Part shown: piece by piece, positions 7,630-18,200 of the stretch | Layout of the letters: every line of letters begins with the position of its first letter | Position numbering within the stretch: position 1 is the stretch's first letter | The notes under the pieces: model-generated | Told to the model about the DNA's origin: nothing | Seen by the model: the letters and a program-made list of their open reading frames with translations, nothing else | Database searches by the model: none | Made by a program: the position numbers and the translations under genes | NCBI RefSeq assembly: GCF_016862075.1 | Contig: NZ_BOMG01000077.1 | Span: 33,765-97,764 of the forward strand | Source of the DNA: Actinoplanes couchii | GTDB taxonomy: Bacteria; Actinomycetota; Actinomycetes; Mycobacteriales; Micromonosporaceae | Length of the DNA stretch: 64,000 nucleotides | Reading direction: 5' to 3'

Positions 7630-8283
7630 CTACCAGAACTCGTGGAGATCCTCGCACCGGCGCAGGATCTCCACGAGCGTCTGTCGTTCGGCACGACTGC
7701 CCGGCACCATCCTGATCGCTTCCACCGACCGGGCCATCGACGCCCGCGGCCCGAGCGCTGCCAGCGCCGCGACCACCGCCCGGCACAGCTCGCGATCCTC
7801 GGCGGATGCCCCGATGCGCGGTGCGTGGCGGAGTTGTTCCAGGTCGAAGGCGGCGTACCGCACCGAGTCGTGCCGCACCCCACCCCACTTGAACCGCTCG
7901 AAAGCGAGCACGTTCAGGTCCTCGCCGGGCGTCGCGAACTGCCCGCACACCGCACAAAAAACCTGATCAGAATCAACCGACAACTGATGCGGCCGTACGT
8001 TCACCGCGGTCGTCCACGATCCGAGCGCCGACCGCAGATCCAGTCTCCGGCTGCTCAGACTCTCCAGGAACGCGTCACCGACCTCCGCCGCGGAGACGGC
8101 ACCGGCCGCGTCGGCAGCGGCCGTCACCCAGCCGTCGTGTGTGTCGACACGTGGCCGATCGAACATCACGCCGTCCGCCACCGCCCGCGCCATGGTGATC
8201 GGATCCAGCCAGACCGGCGGCTCCCGCCAGCCCGAAGCGGACCAGAACGTGGCCATCAGTGGCTTCAGCGCCCGCGCCGACAC
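7630..8283 (-). CDS. Hypothetical cytosolic protein with a CxxC motif
   Basis: I do not recognise this protein. From the GTG at 8283 it has 217 residues, no signal peptide and no membrane segment. It has one CxxC (QVFCAVCGQFATPGED), a tryptophan-rich N-terminus (TFWSASGWREPPVWLDP) and a C-terminal helical part (RQTLVEILRRCEDLHEFW). The start is uncertain: an ATG at 8256 and longer upstream forms are also in frame, but the GTG at 8283 leaves a 30-bp divergent spacer to the NUDIX gene. The two divergent genes may share this very short promoter region. Confidence 0.6.
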   Translation of the reverse strand: MSARALKPLMATFWSASGWREPPVWLDPITMARAVADGVMFDRPRVDTHDGWVTAAADAAGAVSAAEVGDAFLESLSSRRLDLRSALGSWTTAVNVRPHQLSVDSDQVFCAVCGQFATPGEDLNVLAFERFKWGGVRHDSVRYAAFDLEQLRHAPRIGASAEDRELCRAVVAALAALGPRASMARSVEAIRMVPGSRAERQTLVEILRRCEDLHEFW

Positions 8284-8313
8284 GTCATAGCTTACCGGCA
8301 CTACGGTACGGGG

Positions 8314-8799
8314 ATGCCGGTTCCCGAATTCGTTCTCGCGCTCAGATCCAAGATCGGGCACGACCCGCTGCCGTTACCCGGAGTGATCGCCGTGGTGCTC
8401 GACGACCACGACCGGGTGCTGATGGTCCGGCGCTCGGACACCGGCGAGTGGGCGCTCACGACCGGCTGCCTGGAGCCCGGGGAGCAGCCCGCCGCCGGTG
8501 CGATCCGCGAGGTCGAGGAGGAGACCGGTCTCGACGTCACGGTCGAGCGGGTGCTGTCGGTGGAGGCGCTCGACCTGTCGAAGGCCCCCAACGGCGACCA
8601 GGTGTACTGGATGGCGATCGGCGTGCTGTGCCGGGTGATCGGCGGCGAGGCCCGGGTCAACGACGACGAGTCGGTCGAGGTGGGCTGGTTCGCGCCGGAG
8701 GACGTGCCACCGCTGCCGCCGCACCAGTCACGGTGCCTGGCCCGCGCCCTCTCCGGCGACCCCCGGGCGATCACGCCGGGTGCAGCGGTCGACCAGTAG
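8314..8799 (+). CDS. NUDIX hydrolase
   Basis: The protein has 161 residues. The NUDIX box is complete: G-x5-E-x7-REVEEETGL, spanning GCLEPGEQPAAGAIREVEEE, with the metal-binding glutamates present. The N-terminal strand IAVVLDDHDRVLMVRR and the VYWMAIGVLCRVIGGEA strand are typical of MutT/ADP-ribose-type members. The substrate (a nucleoside diphosphate linked to another group) cannot be told from sequence. The ATG at 8314 is preferred because the family begins near this point. The 3' end overlaps the end of the convergent membrane-protein gene by 72 bp. Confidence 0.85.
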   Translation: MPVPEFVLALRSKIGHDPLPLPGVIAVVLDDHDRVLMVRRSDTGEWALTTGCLEPGEQPAAGAIREVEEETGLDVTVERVLSVEALDLSKAPNGDQVYWMAIGVLCRVIGGEARVNDDESVEVGWFAPEDVPPLPPHQSRCLARALSGDPRAITPGAAVDQ

Positions 8800-9396
8800 G
8801 TAGGCGCCGGTCAGCACGACGGCGGTGGCCAGGCCCGCGCCGGGGTTGAACACGAATGTCGAGGACACGACCATGACATCGGCGGCGTTCCCGGCCGGGA
8901 TCTCGATCTCGGGGACGCCGCTCGGGGTGTCCTGCCAGGTTCGGTAGGCGGACATGGCCGTGACGACTCCGGCTACCGCCAGCATGGTGACGCCGGCGAC
9001 CGCGCCGCGTGGCGGACGCCACGACAGCCTGGCCAGAGCGAGACCGAACATCGTGCCGGCCACCAGGGCGCTGCCAGCGGTGCCGATCATCAGCGCCGGG
9101 ATCTCGGACGACGGCGTAGGCACGTCGCCGGCCACCGGGATGACCGTCGACGGCCACACCACCATGTACCGGGTCAGCACCAGCGTTTCGACGGCCAGCC
9201 CGAACAGACCGGCCCGGATCGACAGCCGCGCCATCGTCGGTAGCGCGCCTCTGAACAGCACCGGATGCAGGGCCAGGACAGCCAGGGTCACGAGGCATCC
9301 GATGCCGAAGGGATCCGGCCGGAGGTGGGTGGCGCCCACCATGGCGGACAGGACGGCGACGACCATGACAGCGAGGGTCACCTTGGGTAACCGCAT
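8728..9396 (-). CDS. Hypothetical integral membrane protein
   Basis: The protein has 222 residues and about six hydrophobic segments, including VTLAVMVVAVLSAMVGA, GIGCLVTLAVLALHPVLF, LSIRAGLFGLAVETLVL, ALMIGTAGSALVAGTMFGLALA, VAGVTMLAVAGVVTAM and GLATAVVLTGAYLLV. A Pro/Ser-rich outer loop follows the third segment. No family is recognised. Its C-terminal 24 codons overlap the end of the convergent NUDIX gene, which is unusual even for compact genomes. The ATG at 9396 is the first good start. Confidence 0.65.
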   Translation of the reverse strand: MRLPKVTLAVMVVAVLSAMVGATHLRPDPFGIGCLVTLAVLALHPVLFRGALPTMARLSIRAGLFGLAVETLVLTRYMVVWPSTVIPVAGDVPTPSSEIPALMIGTAGSALVAGTMFGLALARLSWRPPRGAVAGVTMLAVAGVVTAMSAYRTWQDTPSGVPEIEIPAGNAADVMVVSSTFVFNPGAGLATAVVLTGAYLLVDRCTRRDRPGVAGEGAGQAP

Positions 9397-9417
9397 CGCC
9401 TCACGGTAGGGGAGTTC

Positions 9418-10173
9418 TCAGGCGCGGGCCGGGGAATCGGCGGGCCGCACGTCGTAGGAGACCGGCGGGCCGGAGGCGGTCCAGTGGGCGCCGGTCACGA
9501 CTCCGGAGCGCAGGTGGGTGCCGGGGGCGTGGCCCCGGTAGGGCTCGACCAGCAGGGCGTCCAGGGTCTGGCGGGCGCCGTCGACGGAACTCCGCAGGCT
9601 GGTCGAGCGCAGTTCGCGGCCCAGTTCGATCGCGGCCTCGCGGAAGCGGCGGTCGGGGCTGGACTCGCCGGCGGTCAGCGCCGTCTCGATGCGGGCCCAC
9701 AGCCGCCAGCGGTCGGTGTCCAGCAGCAGGCGGGCCGCCCGGTCCAGGGCCGCGCACGTCACGTCCACCGCGCTCTCCTCGCCCAGCTCGGCGGCCCAGT
9801 CCAGTTCGCCGGCGGGTGGGCGGAGCTCCGGGGACTCGTGCAGCAGAACCGCGTACAACATGGCAAGGGTTGTCTCCCGCCCCTCGCCCTGATAGAGCGG
9901 GAGCCCGCCGCGCGACGGGGGGAACCGGCGGACCAGATGGGTGGCGCGGCCCAGCGGCAGACCGGCGGCGAGGCGGGTGTCGGTGACCCGGGCGAGGAAG
10001 GTGCGCTGTTCGCGGGCAGCGAACATCCAGGCCCGGTGCTCGTCCACCACCGAGCGTTTCGCCAGCAGGCGCGCGGCCACCGAATACGGCACGCCGAGCT
10101 GGGCGGCGAGGGCCCGGACGGCACGTTTGCGGGCCCGGTCCGGCACGGCCCGTCGGCTGTGGACAACGCTCAT
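9418..10173 (-). CDS. Hypothetical actinobacterial protein, helical, soluble
   Basis: The protein has 251 residues and no signal or membrane segment. The basic N-terminus (RARKRAVRALAAQLGVPYSVAARLL) looks like a helical segment seen in uncharacterised actinobacterial proteins. The rest is helical (ETTLAMLYAVLLHESPE; VTCAALDRAARLLLDTDRW). The ATG at 10173 has GGGAGG about 9 nt upstream, which decides the start; longer upstream frames lack a ribosome site. It is divergent from the clpC paralogue, with 172 bp between them. Function unknown. Confidence 0.65.
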   Translation of the reverse strand: MSVVHSRRAVPDRARKRAVRALAAQLGVPYSVAARLLAKRSVVDEHRAWMFAAREQRTFLARVTDTRLAAGLPLGRATHLVRRFPPSRGGLPLYQGEGRETTLAMLYAVLLHESPELRPPAGELDWAAELGEESAVDVTCAALDRAARLLLDTDRWRLWARIETALTAGESSPDRRFREAAIELGRELRSTSLRSSVDGARQTLDALLVEPYRGHAPGTHLRSGVVTGAHWTASGPPVSYDVRPADSPARA

Positions 10174-10345
10174 CGTGGATCCTCCCCGGGGTAAGCTCAT
10201 GCTTGCAGCGCGCCTGCACGAGCGTAGCGAGGCCACCCACGCGGGCCGAGCGTCAACGCCAAGAGGCTCAGACTCAGCGCATACGACACCATCGGCGTCT
10301 CCTTGGGCCGGGTGCGTGGGGCCTTGCCGCGAGGACGTGAGTGTC

Positions 10346-12766
<2,421 letters not shown>

Positions 12767-12818
12767 AATGTAAAGACTGTTGCGAGTAGTGGCACCTTTT
12801 CCCCCGGAGGATCCCCCT

Positions 12819-14060
12819 ATGCGCAAACTACGCATGCTGCTCGGCATAGCCGTGGTCGCGACCACGCTCGCCGGTGCGCTGACCGTCGCGTCCCGCGGTG
12901 ATACCGCGGACGCCGCGGTCGGCCCGGTCACCTGGTCCGACGAGTTCAACGGCGCGGCCGGCGCCCCGGTCGACGGCTCGAAGTGGAACTTCGACATCGG
13001 CGGTGGCGGCTTCGGCAACAACGAGCTGCAGTACTACACGAACTCGACCAACAACGTGCGGCAGGACGGGCAGGGCCGCCTGGCGATCACCGCCCGCAAG
13101 GAGAACCCGAACAACTACCAGTGCTGGTACGGGACCTGCCAGTACACCTCGGGCCGACTGCTGACCTCCGGCAAGTTCACCCAGAAGTACGGCCGTTTCG
13201 AAGCCAGCATCAAGGTGCCGAAGGGCCAGGGCATCTGGCCGGCGTTCTGGATGCTCGGCGACAACCTGGGCAGTGTCGGCTGGCCGCAGTCCGGCGAGAT
13301 CGACATCATGGAGAACGTCGGCAAGGAGCCGAACAACCTGTACGGCACGGTCCACGGCCCCGGTTACAGCGGCGGCGCGGGGATCAGCGGCAAGAAGACG
13401 CTCGGCGCCCCGCTCGGGGACGCCTTCCACTCGTACGCGGTGGAATGGTCGCCGAATCTGATCGTCTGGCAGTTGGACGGCGTCGAGTTCTTCCGTGTCA
13501 CGCCGGCCCAGGCCAACGGCCAGTGGGTCTTCGACCACCCGTTCTTCATCATCCTGAACGTGGCCGTCGGCGGTAACTGGCCGGGCAGCCCGGACGCCTC
13601 CACCTCGTTCCCGCAGACCATGCTGGTCGACTGGGTGCGCGTCTCGGCCTGGGACGGCAACACCACCCCCACGCCGACCGGCAGCGCGCTGAAGAGCAAC
13701 CTCAACGGCCGCTGCATCGACATCCCGTCCGGCAACACCGCGGACGGAACCCGGCTGCAGATGTACGACTGCAACGGTCTCGCCCCGCAGAAGTGGACCT
13801 TCAACAGCGACGGCACGCTGCGCGCGATGGGCAAGTGCATGGACCCGGCCGGTGGGGCGCTCGCCAACGGCACCCCGATCCAGCTGGTCACCTGCAACGG
13901 CAACCCGGTGCAGCGGTTCACCCTGTCCGGCGCCGGTGACCTGGTGAACATCTCCGCCAACCGGTGCGTGGACATCGTCGAGAACAACAGCGCCAACGGC
14001 GCCCGTCTCCAGCTGTGGGATTGCGCCGGAACAGCGAACCAGAAGTGGAAGGTGGCCTGA
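12819..14060 (+). CDS. Secreted GH16 endo-beta-1,3-glucanase with ricin-type CBM13
   Basis: The protein has 413 residues. Signal peptide 1-33. The GH16 domain (about 35-280) has the catalytic motif E160-I-D162-I-M-E165 (SGEIDIMENVG): nucleophile, assisting aspartate and acid/base. NNELQYYTNSTNNV and FWMLGDN are typical of bacterial laminarinases. After a short TPTPTG linker, a beta-trefoil of about 125 residues carries three CxD/QxW-like repeats (GRCIDIPSGN, QKWTF, GKCMDPAGG, NRCVDIVEN, QKWKV). The ATG at 12819 has CGGAGG upstream. Expected role: hydrolysis of beta-1,3-glucans from fungi or algae outside the cell. A strong hairpin follows. Confidence 0.92.
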   Translation: MRKLRMLLGIAVVATTLAGALTVASRGDTADAAVGPVTWSDEFNGAAGAPVDGSKWNFDIGGGGFGNNELQYYTNSTNNVRQDGQGRLAITARKENPNNYQCWYGTCQYTSGRLLTSGKFTQKYGRFEASIKVPKGQGIWPAFWMLGDNLGSVGWPQSGEIDIMENVGKEPNNLYGTVHGPGYSGGAGISGKKTLGAPLGDAFHSYAVEWSPNLIVWQLDGVEFFRVTPAQANGQWVFDHPFFIILNVAVGGNWPGSPDASTSFPQTMLVDWVRVSAWDGNTTPTPTGSALKSNLNGRCIDIPSGNTADGTRLQMYDCNGLAPQKWTFNSDGTLRAMGKCMDPAGGALANGTPIQLVTCNGNPVQRFTLSGAGDLVNISANRCVDIVENNSANGARLQLWDCAGTANQKWKVA

Positions 14061-14083
14061 CCGCAACCCTTTCGCACTCTTGC

Positions 14084-14108
14084 GGGCCCGGGGCGGCACC
14101 CCGGGCCC
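14084..14108. terminator. Strong GC hairpin after the GH16 gene
   Basis: GGGCCCGGGG (14084-14093) and CCCCGGGCCC (14099-14108) form a perfect 10-bp stem with a 5-nt loop. There is no T-tract, as is common in actinomycetes. Confidence 0.6.
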
Positions 14109-14180
14109 AGCACAGTCGGACAACTACGGAGCGACCCACTGGGATCGCTCGCCGACTGGAGCTGAGGAGCGTACGAAAAG

Positions 14181-15224
14181 GTGCACAGCAGACGTCTCGC
14201 CGCCGCGGTCACCCTGGCCCTCGCGACGGCCGCGCCGGTCTTCACCGTCCCCGCCGCCGCGCAGGCCGCCGTCCCCGAGGTCGCGCAGTCGTACTCGACC
14301 CTGATGTACCGCAGTCTCACCGCCGACGCCACCATGGCCAAGCTGCGGGCGACTCTCGCCCAGCAGAAGAAGACACTTGTCGTACGGGACACCGAGGTGG
14401 CCGTGGCCACCCGCGAGGACGCCGCCGCGCAGGCCCGGCTGAGCACCGCCGTCACGGCCCACTCCGGCGCCGTCGACGCGCTGGCCGCCGCGGAGAAGGC
14501 GCTCGCCGCCGCGCAGGGCGACCTGAGCCTGGCCGGCAAGCTGCGCCCCCGCAAGAAGACCGTCGTCGAGCGGGCCCGCAAGGCCGTCACCGTCGCCACC
14601 ACCACCCGTGACCTGCGCCGCAAGAAGGTGCAGGAGGCCGCGACCCGGCTCGGGGTGGCCCGGTCCGGGGCGAAGGCCGTGGCCGCCGAGCTGACCACCG
14701 CGCTGACCGCGCAGGCCGCCGCGACGACCGCGCTCGGCACCACCCAGCGCCGGATCGACACCGCGCCGACCGCCGCGGCCCTGGCGGCGCAGGCCTCCAC
14801 GGTCAGCAGGAGCGTCGTGGACCGGGTCCGCCCGTCGTTCACCGTCGCCGACACCGCAAGCGTCCACGGCGTGACCGTGCACCGCACCGTCGCCTTCGCC
14901 TTCCGGCGGATGGTCGACGACGCGGCCGCGGACGGCGTGCAGATCTCCGGGGGCGGCTTCCGCACCAAGGAGCGGCAGATCGAGCTGCGGAAGATCAACG
15001 GCTGCCCGGACGTGTGGACGGCGCCGTCGTCGTCCTGCCGGGTGCCGACCGCGATCCCCGGCCGCTCCCTGCACGAGCTCGGCCTGGCCGTCGACATCAG
15101 CTCCGGCGGCAAGACGATCAGCCGCAAGACCAAAGCCTTCACCTGGCTGCAGGCGAACGCGGCGAAGTACGGCTACGTCAACCTGCCGTCCGAGGCCTGG
15201 CACTGGAGCATCACCGGCAACTGA
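14181..15224 (+). CDS. Secreted M15-family D-alanyl-D-alanine carboxypeptidase with coiled-coil stalk
   Basis: The protein has 347 residues. Signal peptide about 1-30 (cleavage after AQA). Residues 50-215 are Ala-rich heptad-like helices (coiled coil). Residues 225-347 are a VanY-like M15 peptidase: H298 and D305 in SLHELGLAVDIS and H341 in EAWHW are the zinc ligands, and E338 is the probable catalytic base. Two cysteines (GCPD, SSCRV) precede the H/D motif. Expected role: trimming of peptidoglycan stem peptides outside the membrane, with the coiled coil as spacer or partner-binding part. A bidirectional terminator follows. Confidence 0.88.
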   Translation: MHSRRLAAAVTLALATAAPVFTVPAAAQAAVPEVAQSYSTLMYRSLTADATMAKLRATLAQQKKTLVVRDTEVAVATREDAAAQARLSTAVTAHSGAVDALAAAEKALAAAQGDLSLAGKLRPRKKTVVERARKAVTVATTTRDLRRKKVQEAATRLGVARSGAKAVAAELTTALTAQAAATTALGTTQRRIDTAPTAAALAAQASTVSRSVVDRVRPSFTVADTASVHGVTVHRTVAFAFRRMVDDAAADGVQISGGGFRTKERQIELRKINGCPDVWTAPSSSCRVPTAIPGRSLHELGLAVDISSGGKTISRKTKAFTWLQANAAKYGYVNLPSEAWHWSITGN

Positions 15225-15237
15225 TCCACGCACCGAG

Positions 15238-15271
15238 AAAGGGGCTCCCGGTTTCCACCGGGAGCCCCTTT
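15238..15271. terminator. Bidirectional intrinsic terminator
   Basis: GGGGCTCCCGG (15241-15251) and CCGGGAGCCCC (15258-15268) form a perfect 11-bp stem with loop TTTCCA, flanked by AAA on the left and TTT on the right. It separates the convergent M15 peptidase and kinase-hybrid genes. Confidence 0.85.
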
Positions 15272-15284
15272 CCGCCGTGCCGTG

Positions 15285-18200
15285 TCACTCCCCGCCGACG
15301 GTCACCCCGGCGTCGGTGGCCTCCGAGTCGGTCAGCACCACCCGGTTCCGGCCGCCCTGCTTGGCCTGGTAGAGCGCCGCGTCGGCGGCGCCCAGGGCGG
15401 CGTCCAGCGCGGTCGACGACGGGTCGGCCGGGCAGACCCCGACACTGACCGTCACGGTCAGCGGGCCGACGTCGGTCGGGATCGGGGTGCCGGTGACCGC
15501 CTTGCGCAGCCGCTCGGCGGCGACCGCCCGGTCCCCGTCGGCCGACCAGACCGCGGCGAACTCCTCGCCGCCGTACCGGCCCAGCTCGCCGTCGGCCGGC
15601 AGCGCGTCGCGCAGACGGGCCGCCACGGTGGCGATCACCTGGTCACCGGCCTGGTGACCGTGCTGGTCGTTGATCTTCTTGAAGTGGTCGATGTCGATCA
15701 TGACCGCGACGAAGCCCCGGCCCTCCTCGACGGCGTCCGCGTGCGCCTGCTGCGCGACGGTGAAGAAGTGCCGCCGGTTGCTGACCCCGGTCAGGGCGTC
15801 GGTGGTGGCCATGTACCGGACCTGCGCGAACAGGTCGGCGTTGTGATAGGCCATCATCGCCTCCTCGGCGATGGCCGCCGCCAGGGTGATCTCGGTCGGC
15901 CCGAACTCCTCCGGCCCGGCCAGGACCACCAGCCCCACCTGCGTCTCCTGCCGGTGCAGCGGCACCACCAGGTGCCTCTTCGCCGGGTCCAGGAACGGCA
16001 GGTGCAGGTGGCCCACGGTCAGCGGGCCCGGGGCGGCCAGGAGCTGGTTCAGCACCGGGGTCCGCTCCAGCGCACCCGTCACCCCCGGCTCCGGGCCGGT
16101 CAGGTCACCGTCGTCGGAAGCCGTGATCAGGTAGGTGGAGTCCGCCGTCAGCACCCGGGCGAGCGTGTCGCGCAGCTCGTCCAGGATCGCCGCCGGCTCC
16201 AGCAGCCGGCTGAATCTGATCAGCGACTCGCGCAGCGTCTCGGCCATGTCCCGCTGCTGCTCGGCGGCCCGGACGGCCACCGCCAGCTGGGCGGCCCGGG
16301 CGGTCTCCACCGCCGCGGCCACGTACTGCGTGATCGCGGTGAGGATCCCGACGTCGGCCGAGGTGAACATGCCCTTGGCGACCCGGCTGTCCAGGTAGAC
16401 CACGCCCAGCAGCCGGCCGTCCATCACCAGCGGGGCGGCCATGATGCTGCGCAGACCGTGCAGGACCACACTCTGCGAGCCGAGCGCCGCGCCCTCCTCG
16501 GTGCCGGTCACCACGACCGGCTTGCCGGTGTGCCGCACCCGGTCCACGATCGTGGAACCGTAGTCGGTGAGCACCTCCAGGTCGTCACCGCCGGCGTCGC
16601 GTCCGCTGTGCGGCTGCAGGACGTCGGACTCGTCCATCAGGAACAGGTAGGCCCGTTCGGCGTTCAGGATCAGCACCGTCTCGTCCAGCACGGCCCGGCT
16701 CAGCTCGTCCAGGCGTACCACGCCGGAGAGAGTGCGGCTGAGCCGTTCCAGAGCGCCCAGCCGGCGCCGGTCGGCGGCGCCGCCGTCGATCACCGAGGCC
16801 TGGCTGGTCTGCCCGGCGGTCAGCCCGAACTCCTGCCGGACCGCCCGGGCGACCCGGGCCTGCCCGAGCTGGTCGGCGAGCCGGCCCGCGGCCTCGGCCA
16901 GGGTGGCCGCCTCCTCGGTGTGGTCACCCTCGTCGGCGATCCGGGCCCGCAGCACCATCATCGACATCGCCATGCCCGGCAGGTCGTCGCCGGCCAGCTG
17001 CTCGTCGGCCCGGGCCAGCTGCCGCTGGACGTCACCGGTGGACAGCCACGCCAGGTGGGCCGCGGCGACCGCGTGGTGCGCGGCCAGCTGCCGGCCGGCG
17101 CCCCGGCCCCGGTCGGCGGCGTCCCGCAGCTGCCGGACCGCCTTACGGGCGGCGGCCAGCGCCGTGGGCCGCTGCTCCGGCGTCGCGGTGCGCAGCTGCT
17201 CGATCCGGCCGAAGGCCAGCGTCGAGTAGACCACCCGCAGCGCGGACGCCACCGCGGTCGGCCGCAGTCCCAGCCGGGCCATCTCGTCCGCGGCCCGGTC
17301 GAAGGTGCTGCCGTAGTCGTGCAGCTCCCGGCAGATCTCCACCGCGCCGACCAGGCTCATCAGGCGTGAACCGGGGTCGTCCGCGGCCGGGTCGGCGTGG
17401 TCCAGCAACTCGGTGGCGTCGTCGATGGTCGGCGGGCGGCCGCCGATCCAGGACAGCCCGCGGATCCGGCCGGTCGGGTTGTCCGACTGGTCCGAGCGCC
17501 ACACGTGGTCCATGCCGTCGGTGATCGCCGCCCGCATCGGGATGACCCGGCCCTGCAGGAACCAGCGCGCGCTGAGGGACAGCGCGTAGTTCAGGTTCTC
17601 GGTGGTGTCCAGCAGACCGCCGTGCCGCTGCAGCCAGCGCTGGTACTCGTCGAGGTCGGGACGGCCGCTCTGGGTCTCGCAGAGCCGCCGCAGGTACTCG
17701 ACGTAGACCAGGGCGGCCGGCTGACCGACCTCCTCGGCGATCCGCTGCGCGCGGGCGAACGCCCGGGGCGCCGGCCGGCGGGTGATCGCGTGCTTGATGG
17801 CGGCGTTGTGCGCGGCCTGCCGGGCGTACTCGGGGGTGAGACCCATCCGGGCCGCCACGTAGCGGGCCCGCATCTCGTAGCCGATCATCGTGCGCGGACG
17901 GGTGGCCAGCAGCGCCGCGTAGGCGCCGGCCGCGTACAGGGCGTACCGCTGCCGGTACCGCGCCAGCTTCTCCTCGTCCTCGGTGCCGAAGCCCATCCTC
18001 GTACGCTCGACGAGCACCGCCGCGAGCAGATAGGCGATCCCGGTGACCAGGCCGACGACACCGCCGCCCAGGCTGGACAGCCCGAGCGCGGCCAGGCCCT
18101 TGCCGGTCTCCTCCATCGCCGCGGTGAGCTGCCAGTTGCCCAGGTTGAGCTGGGCCAGCCGGCGGTGCAGCCGGGACCGGACCGCGGCGTCACCGGTGGC

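Noticed and set aside
10174..10345. HspR (HAIR) or ClgR operator in front of the clpC paralogue
   Set aside because: No sequence close to CTTGAGT-N7-ACTCAAG, or to a ClgR palindrome, could be seen.
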